Origin: JAIBJP01 sp035601195
GTDB lineage: Bacteria; Actinomycetota; Thermoleophilia; Gaiellales; Gaiellaceae
Reading direction: 5' to 3'
NCBI GenBank assembly: GCA_035601195.1
Contig: DATNOU010000144.1
Location: 1 to 14,649 of the forward strand
DNA length: 14,649 nt
Shown here: piece after piece, positions 1 to 6,103 of the stretch
Layout of the letters: every line of letters begins with the position of its first letter
Position numbering within the stretch: the first letter of the stretch is position 1
Notes under the pieces: model-generated
What the model was told of the DNA's origin: nothing
The model's database searches: none
The model's input: only the letters and a program-made list of their open reading frames with translations
Translations under genes and position numbers: made by a program

Positions 1-1
1 C

Positions 2-751
2 ACTCTCGATGTCGAGCCCGGATTGGTGGAGAGCTTCGAACTAGGCGCCGGCGACGAGAATCTTCCTCGGGTGGCGGCCTTGATCCAGCTTTCCGATCTG
101 GGCCCGCTCTACCACCTGTACGTGTACGGGACGCCCGCCGGGCAGGCGGGTCTTCCCCGCATCGTCGACCCGGCCGAACTCCTCGACGGGGCCGTCACCA
201 GCGGCGAGTACCACTGGGCGGCCATGCGGAACCCAACGGCCTTCTTCCAGCGCAACGCCCTCGTCCGGAGTCTCTACGCCGAGCACGGAAAGCGGCTGCG
301 CTTCGGCGGCGTCGTCCTCATGAGGGGCTACGAGCAGTCGGCCGACGACAAGCAGCGCGCCGCCGAGGCTGCCGCGGCGCGTGCGCAGGAGCTGGGCGCC
401 GACGGGGTGGTGATCACGACCGACGCCGGCGGCAACTCGCACACCGACGTGATGCTCACCTGCCGCGCCTGCGAGCGCGCCGGCATCCGGACGACGGTGA
501 TCCTCGCCGAGGAGACCGACCCCGAGTCGACCCGGCCGATCCTCACTGACTGGGTTCCCGAGGCGGACTCGATCGTCTCGACGGGGAACCTCGAGGAACT
601 GGTCGAGGAGTGGAAGCCCGAGCGTGTCCTTGGCGGCGACACGCTGCTCGACGGGACGCCGGCGGCGAACGCCGGCCCGATTCCGATCAGGAACTACCTC
701 GGCGCGGCGAATCAAATGGGCCAGCTGACCCTGGGAGCGCGCACGGAATGA
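2..751 (+). CDS. grdE: Glycine/sarcosine/betaine reductase component B, GrdE-type proprotein (5' truncated)
   Basis: The reading frame is open from the window edge, so the true start lies upstream; 249 residues of a protein usually about 430 long are visible. GrdE-type proproteins are cleaved at an internal cysteine into two subunits, giving a pyruvoyl group that forms a Schiff base with the amino substrate. Family landmarks seen are LPRVAALIQL, the PTAFFQRNALVRSLYAEHGK stretch, GADGVVITTDAGGNSHTD, and LTC just after it. The TGC at 461-463 is the likely cleavage cysteine, by analogy with clostridial GrdE. The C-terminus (PIPIRNYLGAANQMGQ) also fits. The stop overlaps the grdB start (ATGA), which suggests translational coupling. 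Substrate (glycine, sarcosine or betaine) cannot be read from sequence alone; sarcosine (GrdG) and betaine (GrdH) paralogues are alternatives. Confidence 0.9.
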   Translation, partial: TLDVEPGLVESFELGAGDENLPRVAALIQLSDLGPLYHLYVYGTPAGQAGLPRIVDPAELLDGAVTSGEYHWAAMRNPTAFFQRNALVRSLYAEHGKRLRFGGVVLMRGYEQSADDKQRAAEAAAARAQELGADGVVITTDAGGNSHTDVMLTCRACERAGIRTTVILAEETDPESTRPILTDWVPEADSIVSTGNLEELVEEWKPERVLGGDTLLDGTPAANAGPIPIRNYLGAANQMGQLTLGARTE

Positions 752-2019
752 AGGCCGTCCACTACCTGAACCAGTTCTTCGCCGGCCTGGGCGGTGAGGA
801 CAAGGCGGAAACTCCACCGGTGCGCCTCGACGGCGCGGTCGGCCCTGGCCGCGGGTTGGCGGCCGAGCTCGAAGACGTCGAGATCTTCGCGACGATCGCC
901 TGCGGGGACGACTACTTCGCCGAGCACGAGGACGAGGCGCTCGCCACGCTGCTCGGCTACCTCGAGGAAGACTCTCCCGACGTGCTGGTCGCGGGCCCTG
1001 CCTTCGGCTCGGGGCGCTACGGGTACGCCTGCGGGACGCTCGTCGCCGCGGCTGCGGAGCGCGGCGTCCCTTCGGTGGCTGCCATGCATCCCGAGAACCC
1101 CGGCGTCGACGCGGCCGGGAAGGCGTACGTCGTCCCGACCGCGGTCAACGTGGCCGGCATGCGCGACGCGCTGCCGCGACTGGCCCGCGTGGCCTCGGCG
1201 CTCGCCGCAGGACGCGAGCTCGGCACTCCCGACGAGGAGGGCTACCTGCCGCGCGGCTTCCGCCGGAACTACTTCGCCGAGAAGACAGGAGCCGAGCGCG
1301 CCCTCGGTCTCCTGCTCGCCAAGCTCGGCGGCGAGACGCGCACGGAGGTGGGCGGCGGTCTCGATCGAGTGGAGCCGCCCGCGGCCGTGCCCGACCTCTC
1401 CCAAGCGCTCGTCGCCCTCGTCACCGAGGCGGGATGCGTGCCTCAGGGCAACCCCGACCGCTTGCCCTCTGTGCGGGCGCAGGGGTGGTTCCGCTACGAC
1501 CTCAACGGGGAGGAGACGTTGTCGGCTGCTCGCTACGAGTCCGTTCACGGCGGCTTCGACGTCACGCTCGCGAACGAGGATCCGAACCGGCTCGTCCCGC
1601 TCGACACCGCCCGCGAGCTCGAGCGCGAAGGCCGTATCGGCAGGCTCCACGAGGCCTTCTACACGACGACGGGCAACGGGACGCCTGTCGTCACGTCGAC
1701 GCGCTTCGGCCGCGAGATCGCCGGGGAGCTGCGCGAGGCCGGCGTCGGCGCCGTCCTCCTCTCCGGTACCTGAGGGACAGGCACGCGCTGCGGGGCAGTG
1801 CTGGCGAAAGAGATCGAGCGTGCGGGCATCCCGACCGTGTACGTGACGTCGTTGCCTACCGTGGCAACGATGATCGGGGCGAACCGCATCATCCGCGGAC
1901 CGGCCATCACCCACCCTTTCGGCCTGGACGCGGACGCGCGGCGGCGAATCGTGGAGCGCGCCTTCGAGCTCCTGGAGACCGAGGTGGAGCCGAACACCGT
2001 CTGGGAAGTGGCGGGGTGA
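748..2019 (+). CDS. grdB: Selenoprotein GrdB, component B of glycine/sarcosine/betaine reductase (in-frame UGA = Sec)
   Basis: This 423-residue protein is seen only when the TGA at 1771-1773 (codon 342) is read as selenocysteine. The frame then continues without a break through GTRCGAVLAKEIERAGIP to a TGA at 2017-2019. N-terminal landmarks match GrdB: AVHYLNQFFAGLGGEDKAE, IACGDDYF, AGPAFGSGRYGYACG and MHPENPGVD. Length is close to clostridial GrdB (about 436). The selenol works with the pyruvoyl subunit encoded by grdE to cleave the C-N bond and pass the carboxymethyl group to selenoprotein A. The usual UxxCxxC motif reads U-G-T-G-T-R-C here, so the middle Cys is Gly. ATG 748 overlaps the grdE stop, and its RBS is weak, which fits coupled translation. 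An automated call would give two fragments, 748-1773 and 1798-2019. Confidence 0.92.
1771..1805 (+). promoter_or_regulatory. Sec UGA codon with putative bacterial SECIS hairpin in grdB
   Basis: Immediately after the UGA (1771-1773) is a hairpin: arm 1785-1791 (GCGCTGC) pairs with 1795-1801 (GCAGTGC), seven pairs with one G-U and a GGG loop. After a 2x2 mismatch, 1781-1782 can also pair with 1804-1805. The apical loop begins with G and lies about 19-21 nt after the UGA. This agrees with the bacterial SECIS model (loop roughly 16-37 nt downstream, a G in the first loop positions), where SelB binds. The structure is seen in the sequence; the SelB function is inferred. Confidence 0.6.
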
Positions 2020-2131
2020 GCGTCCTGATTGGGGCCACCCCGAACCACCACCCGATTCGATCGTATCGCCGAAAAAGGCGCGTGTGGCGCGCGAAATCGG
2101 GCGAAACCTTCGCCGACCGGTGCCCGAGCTC

Positions 2132-3439
2132 ATGAGCGCGGCCGTCCACTCCTGCTCGCTCGTGCTGGCGCATGCACCCGACCTCGTCCGGCACGGCTCG
2201 AAGCCGACGCGCGAGGACGCCGCCGAGCAGATCGCCCCCAGGTTGCGGACCTTCGAGGAGGCGCTCGGCTACCCGCCGCACCAGGTCTTTCTCGGCAACT
2301 TGCGGCCCGAGGCACTCTGGGAGATCGAGCGGCCGTGGTGGCGACACTCCGGCGAGGCGAAGCGCGAGGGTCCGTTCGGGGTCTTCATCGACGAAGAGGC
2401 GCTCTACCGGCGCCTGGAGGCCGCGGATCAGTTCCAGCTGCTGAGGCTCGACGGGCGCGAGGCCGCCGACGGGTCGCTGCCGGTCTACCGGAACGGTGAT
2501 CGGGCCGGCGCGATGCTCCGCGCGCACGATCTGGACGAGAGCCTCTCGGCGTCCGTCCTGCTCGAGAACCTCGCGTGCAAGACGACCGGTGCGCTCGCGC
2601 TGGAGCACCTGCTCGCGCGCACGGGGTTCCCGGCCGACGAGGTGCAGTACGTGATCGGCTCCGGCGAGGAGGCGGTCGGCGACCGCTACCAGCGTGGCGG
2701 CGGCAACCTCGGCAAGGCAATCGCCGAGCAGGCCGGCTGCGTCAACGCGTCCGGGAGCGACGTCAAGGCGTTCTGCGCGGGCCCGATCCATGCGCTCGTC
2801 GTCGCGGGTTCGCTCGTCTCGTCCGGCGTCTACGACCACGTGGCTGTCGTCGCAGGCGGGTCGCTCGCCAAGCTCGGGATGAAGTTCGCGGGCGCTCTCC
2901 GTCACGATGTTCCGGTTTTGGAGGACGTGCTCGCGGGCCTGGCAATCCTCGTCGGCCCGGCGGGTGACGGCTCCCCGACTCTTCGCCTCGACGCCGTCGG
3001 CCGCCACAGGGTCGGCTCTGGCTCGGCGCAGCAAGCGGTGCTCGAGGATCTCGTCGTCGAGCCGTTGGAGCGCCTCGGCCGCAAGATCACGGATGTGGAC
3101 CGCTTCGGAACCGAGCTCCACGATCCCGAGATCACCGAGCCGGCAGGTGCCGGAAACGTCCCTCAGCGCAACTACAAACTCATGGGCGCTCTCGCCGTCA
3201 GGAGGGGGGAGATTCCGCGTGACGAGCTCGACTCGTTCGAGCGTGAGCATGGCCTCCCGGGCTTCTCGCCGACGCAGGGCCACGTCGCGTCCGCGGTGCC
3301 CTGGCTCCCGCACGGGCTTGCGGCCTTGCGCGCGGGGGAGATCGGCTCGACGATGCTCGTCGCCAAAGGGTCGCTCTTCCTCGGCCGCATGACGGAGCTG
3401 GCCGACGGAATGTCGATTCTGCTCGAACCAGAAGGTTGA
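2132..3439 (+). CDS. grdC: Glycine/sarcosine/betaine reductase component C, GrdC-like subunit
   Basis: Component C takes the acetyl unit from the Se-carboxymethyl form of selenoprotein A and releases it with phosphate as acetyl phosphate. The fold is related to FabH/thiolases. GrdC landmarks are SCSLVLAHAPDLVRHG at the N-terminus, TFEEALGYPPHQVFLGNL, and the signature YVIGSGEEAVGDRYQRGGGN followed by NASGSDVKAFCAGP. Cys215 in AFCAGP falls where FabH enzymes have their acyl cysteine. I chose ATG 2132 because GrdC homologues begin just before the S-x-x-x-VLAH stretch; GTG 2084 and GTG 2120 are in-frame alternatives. At 435 residues it is shorter than clostridial GrdC (about 512). The partner GrdD, reported to carry the catalytic thiol, is not next to it. 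The 112-nt gap after grdB holds only a small hairpin (2067-2080). Confidence 0.88.
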   Translation: MSAAVHSCSLVLAHAPDLVRHGSKPTREDAAEQIAPRLRTFEEALGYPPHQVFLGNLRPEALWEIERPWWRHSGEAKREGPFGVFIDEEALYRRLEAADQFQLLRLDGREAADGSLPVYRNGDRAGAMLRAHDLDESLSASVLLENLACKTTGALALEHLLARTGFPADEVQYVIGSGEEAVGDRYQRGGGNLGKAIAEQAGCVNASGSDVKAFCAGPIHALVVAGSLVSSGVYDHVAVVAGGSLAKLGMKFAGALRHDVPVLEDVLAGLAILVGPAGDGSPTLRLDAVGRHRVGSGSAQQAVLEDLVVEPLERLGRKITDVDRFGTELHDPEITEPAGAGNVPQRNYKLMGALAVRRGEIPRDELDSFEREHGLPGFSPTQGHVASAVPWLPHGLAALRAGEIGSTMLVAKGSLFLGRMTELADGMSILLEPEG

Positions 3440-3455
3440 TCAGGAAAGGAGTGAG

Positions 3456-3782
3456 ATGCCGGTCGAAGCCACGCCGGACACCTACAAGGACCTCACGAGC
3501 GAGGGCAACGTCTTCGTCGACTTCTGGGGGCCGCGGTGCCAACCGTGCCTGGCGATGATGCCGACGATCGCCAAACTCGAGGAGGAGGCAGGCGGCGCCG
3601 TCCGCGTCGTCAAAGTCAACTCCCCGGAGAACCGCCAGGTCTGCCGCGATCTGCGCGTCATCGGCCTGCCGACCTACATACTCATGCGCGACGGCGAGGA
3701 GCTCGAAAGGCTCTCCGGCCAAGTGACCAAGCAGCAGGTGGAGGACGCGTTCGCGACCCTGAGAGGAGGTGAGGCTGCATGA
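3456..3782 (+). CDS. trxA: Thioredoxin of the Grd operon (CQPC active site)
   Basis: This 108-residue single-domain thioredoxin has FVDFWGPRCQPC at residues 20-31, with redox cysteines 28 and 31, and the cis-proline loop GLPTYILMRDG. Its likely job is electron supply to the oxidised selenoprotein A after each catalytic cycle. The CxxC core has Gln instead of the canonical Gly (CQPC rather than CGPC). Thioredoxins of clostridial Grd systems are also reported to have altered CxPC centres, so this looks like a dedicated partner. It has a strong RBS (AAGGAG at 3446-3451) and starts 16 nt after grdC. Its stop overlaps the grdA start. No thioredoxin reductase gene is in the window. Confidence 0.9.
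   Translation: MPVEATPDTYKDLTSEGNVFVDFWGPRCQPCLAMMPTIAKLEEEAGGAVRVVKVNSPENRQVCRDLRVIGLPTYILMRDGEELERLSGQVTKQQVEDAFATLRGGEAA
3764..3772 (+). promoter_or_regulatory. Near-perfect Shine-Dalgarno of grdA
   Basis: AGGAGGTGA lies 6 nt before ATG 3779, inside the 3' end of the thioredoxin gene. It is the strongest ribosome binding site of the operon and fixes the grdA start. It suggests that the carrier selenoprotein A is made at a high rate despite its stop-codon recoding. Confidence 0.75.
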
Positions 3783-4243
3783 AGCTCGACGGCAAGAAGG
3801 TGATCGCGCTCGGGGAGCGAGACGGCGTCCCGGGCCCCGCGATCGCCGAATGCGTCCGCTCGGCAGGAGCCGAGCCGATCTTCGTCGAGACGGAGTGCTT
3901 CGTCTGAACGGCCGCCGGGGCCATGGACCCTGAGAACCAGGACCGGATCAAGAGCCTTGTGGACGAGCACGGGGCGGACGATCTGGTCGTCGTGCTCGGC
4001 GCGGCCGACCTCGAAGCCCTCGAGGTCGCGGCCGAGACGGTGACCCTCGGAGATCCGGCCTATGTGGGTCCGTTGGCAGGAGTCCAGTTGGGGCTCCCGG
4101 TGATGCATATCCTCGAAGACGAAATCAAGGAGCAGGTCGATCCGTCGATCTACGACGAACAGGTCGGACTGCTCGAGATGACGCTCGACGTCGCCCAGAT
4201 CCAGCGCGCCGCGGCGACTTTCCCCGGCCGCGACGGCGCCTGA
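3779..4243 (+). CDS. grdA: Selenoprotein A of glycine/sarcosine/betaine reductase (in-frame UGA = Sec)
   Basis: The frame from ATG 3779 reaches a TGA at 3905-3907 (codon 43) in the context CFV-U-TAAGAMD, the hallmark Sec site of GrdA. It continues to TGA 4241-4243, giving 154 residues, close to the usual length of about 158. Other landmarks are GERDGVPGPAIAEC, VVVLGAADLEALEVAAETVT, GDPAYVGPLAGVQLGLPV and EIKEQVDPSIYDEQ. GrdA is the small acidic carrier shared by all substrate-specific B components. Its selenol accepts the carboxymethyl group from GrdB and hands the acetyl unit to component C, leaving a selenide-sulfide that thioredoxin reduces. It is the last gene of the operon in this window. 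Gene callers unaware of Sec would report only a downstream piece from about 3923. Confidence 0.95.
3905..3941 (+). promoter_or_regulatory. Sec UGA codon with possible SECIS hairpin in grdA
   Basis: After UGA 3905-3907, CCTG (3929-3932) pairs with CAGG (3938-3941) around the loop AGAAC, with G second in the loop. The loop lies about 26-30 nt after the UGA, within the range expected for bacterial SECIS elements. The stem is only four pairs long. A competing GGCC/GGCC hairpin (3910-3913 with 3919-3922) exists, so the exact structure is uncertain. Confidence 0.4.
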
Positions 4244-4278
4244 TGGATTCTGTTTCGGCCCTCTAGCCTGTCACGCCC

Positions 4279-5085
4279 ATGATCAGGCGCACACTTTTGG
4301 CGACGCAGGACGCAACATTCTGTGTGCAACTCCCCAGTCTCCACCATGCAGCAGGCGGACTACCGGTTCCGACCGGGACAGGGTTCTTCGTAGCCGATGA
4401 CGGCTGGTTTGTTACTGCCCGCCACGTGGTCGCGCACGCTGACGGCTCCCTTCGTAGCGACGTAGGAGACGCATGGCTTATGAAGGAGATGCGCGGCTTC
4501 GGAGGCTCCGGGGCGATGTGTCAGTGGCCAGAGCTTGTATTCGAAGACGCCGTCAGCGATCTCGCGTTGCTCAAGGTGGACTTCTCGAGGAACGCGAACA
4601 AAGACTGGCTTAGCGGGAGAGAGGGCTTTCCTCATCTGACTATCTCGGTGCGAGCACTTAGTGAAGGCGAACCGGTCTACTCGTTTGGTTACCCGCTCTC
4701 GACGGGAGGGGTGGTTCGTGCGGGGCCGGCCGGGATGGTCGGGGCGATGGAACTGCCGCCGCGCGTTACGTCTGCGATTGTCGCCTCGACTCTGGAGAAA
4801 ACGGCGATGGTGATGTCATCCGGAGACCCGCTGTACTACGTTCTCGACAAAGCGCTCAATTACGGGAACAGCGGCGGGCCTGTCATTGCTTCTGAGACCG
4901 GGCACGTTCATGCCTTCTGCAGTCGCTTTCAGCCGGTGGGGATACCCCAACATCACCTTCTCGATCCGAGCGGCAAACCGCTTGTCGTTTACATCCCGAG
5001 TCTGTACGGGGTCGTCTCAAGCTTGGCGAACGCGGCTTCCCTCAAGGGCTTTCGCGAGCAGGGCGTGCCGATAAGCGAGGAATGA
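4279..5085 (+). CDS. Trypsin-like serine protease, no signal peptide
   Basis: A 268-residue protein with the chymotrypsin/HtrA-type catalytic triad. His49 is in TARHVVA, Asp94 in SDLALLKV and Ser198 in YGNSGGPV. GTGFFVADDGWFVTARHVV before the His is typical of stress-type S1 peptidases. There is no secretion signal, transmembrane segment or PDZ domain, so it probably acts in the cytosol, or is a standalone peptidase module of the kind found in accessory regions. Codon use is less GC-biased than its neighbours (for example gca, aca, tgt, gtt), suggesting transfer. ATG 4279 lies 35 nt after grdA with no good RBS. The substrate and any link to the Grd operon are unknown. Confidence 0.8.
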   Translation: MIRRTLLATQDATFCVQLPSLHHAAGGLPVPTGTGFFVADDGWFVTARHVVAHADGSLRSDVGDAWLMKEMRGFGGSGAMCQWPELVFEDAVSDLALLKVDFSRNANKDWLSGREGFPHLTISVRALSEGEPVYSFGYPLSTGGVVRAGPAGMVGAMELPPRVTSAIVASTLEKTAMVMSSGDPLYYVLDKALNYGNSGGPVIASETGHVHAFCSRFQPVGIPQHHLLDPSGKPLVVYIPSLYGVVSSLANAASLKGFREQGVPISEE

Positions 5086-5124
5086 CGTGACTCACAGGTC
5101 CGTCCCAATCCATAAGGTCGGATA

Positions 5125-5550
5125 CTGAACCCCGCCTCTACACCCGAGGGGGCGGCGCGCGGGGAGATTCCGGAGCGCTACGCGCGCTCTCTCGACGTCG
5201 TCTACTCCCCGGACGGAAACCACGCCGTAGTCCTGTTTGGCACGAACGAGCCCCCGTTCCTATGCCCGTATCAGGTGGTCTGTGGGCGTGGCGAGGATGG
5301 CTGGTACGAGGAGATCAGTGGCAACGGGCCTGGTTCGTTCACCACGTCGGGCGAGGGCGAACGGAACGTCGGCGTGGCCACGGACTGGGACGAAGCGCCG
5401 CCAGAGGCGACCGCGGTCGTCGTCTCATTCGAAGGTCAGGAGCACGAGGTGCCGGTCCAGGAGGGCTACTTCCCCTTCGCGGCCTGGGATGTCCCAGCGG
5501 ACGAGAAAGGTCAGCGGCTCCCAGCGTTCGTCCGCTGGATCACTTCGTAG
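5125..5550 (+). CDS. Hypothetical protein, start uncertain (possibly start-lost)
   Basis: The frame is open from 5116 (after TAA 5113-5115) to TAG 5548-5550. It reads like a real protein: the N-terminal part contains EIPERYARSLDVVYSPDG and VVLFGTNEPPFLCPYQVV, and the C-terminal part VPVQEGYFPFAAWDVPADE. No ATG, GTG or TTG occurs before GTG 5275, which would remove the well-formed N-terminal part. The first plausible initiator is CTG 5125, followed by N-P-A-S-T-P-E-G. This could be a rare CTG start or a gene whose start codon has mutated. Its 3' end overlaps the convergent glycosylase gene by 11 nt. I do not recognise a domain. Confidence 0.5.
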   Translation: MNPASTPEGAARGEIPERYARSLDVVYSPDGNHAVVLFGTNEPPFLCPYQVVCGRGEDGWYEEISGNGPGSFTTSGEGERNVGVATDWDEAPPEATAVVVSFEGQEHEVPVQEGYFPFAAWDVPADEKGQRLPAFVRWITS

Positions 5551-6103
5551 GCGCGGCGACCTCGCGGTAGCGGAAGCAGTCGACCGTGTGGTCGTTGACG
5601 AGGCCGCAGGCCTGCATGAACGCGTAGCAGACCGTCGGACCGACAAAGCGGAAGCCGAGCCGCTTCAGCTCCTTGCTCATCGCCTTTGACTCGGCCGTCT
5701 CAGCCGGGATGTCGGTCAGCCTTCTGAAGCGGTTCTGAAGCGGCTTGCCGTCCACGAAGCTCCAGAGGAGCTCGTCGAGGCTCTCGAGCTCGAGCGTGGC
5801 AAGTGCGTTCGCGATCGCTGATTCGACCTTGAGCCGGTTCCTCACGATTCCGGCGTCGCCCATGAGGCGCTCGATGTCGCGCGGACCGAAACGGGCCACC
5901 TTCGCGACCTCGAACCCCGCGAACGCCTTCCTGTACCCCTCACGCTTGCGCAGGATCGTCGACCAGGAGAGCCCGGCCTGCGCGCCTTCGAGGACGAGCA
6001 TCTCGAACAGGTGACGCTCGTCGTGCGAGGGCACGCCCCATTCCTCGTCGTGGTAGGCCACGTAGAGCGGATCGCTCTCCGGCACCCAGGCGCAGCGGCT
6101 CAA
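5540..6103 (-). CDS. tag: DNA-3-methyladenine glycosylase I
   Basis: A 187-residue protein that excises 3-methyladenine from alkylated DNA as the first step of base-excision repair. Tag landmarks are DPLYVAYHDEEWGVP, FEMLVLEGAQAGLSWSTIL (Glu39 matching the base-recognising Glu38 of E. coli Tag) and FVGPTVCYAFMQACGLVNDH. Cys4, His18, His172 and Cys176 match the structural zinc ligands. The start is TTG 6103-6101, chosen because the zinc cysteine lies four residues in, as in the family. It overlaps the stop of the upstream GMC gene (TTGA), so translation is probably coupled. It is the last gene of the minus-strand run. Confidence 0.92.
   Translation of the reverse strand: MSRCAWVPESDPLYVAYHDEEWGVPSHDERHLFEMLVLEGAQAGLSWSTILRKREGYRKAFAGFEVAKVARFGPRDIERLMGDAGIVRNRLKVESAIANALATLELESLDELLWSFVDGKPLQNRFRRLTDIPAETAESKAMSKELKRLGFRFVGPTVCYAFMQACGLVNDHTVDCFRYREVAAPTK

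Noticed and set aside
748..1773. grdB as a pseudogene with a premature stop
   Set aside because: The UGA is at the known Sec position, downstream coding matches GrdB, and the same holds for grdA. Two independent decays at exactly the Sec codons are implausible.
712..2133. Long minus-strand ORF opposite grdB
   Set aside because: The translation is Arg/Gly/Ala-rich with no domain pattern, and it lies opposite a clearly recognised selenoprotein gene. It is a GC-rich shadow frame, like those at 41-817 and 1907-3313.
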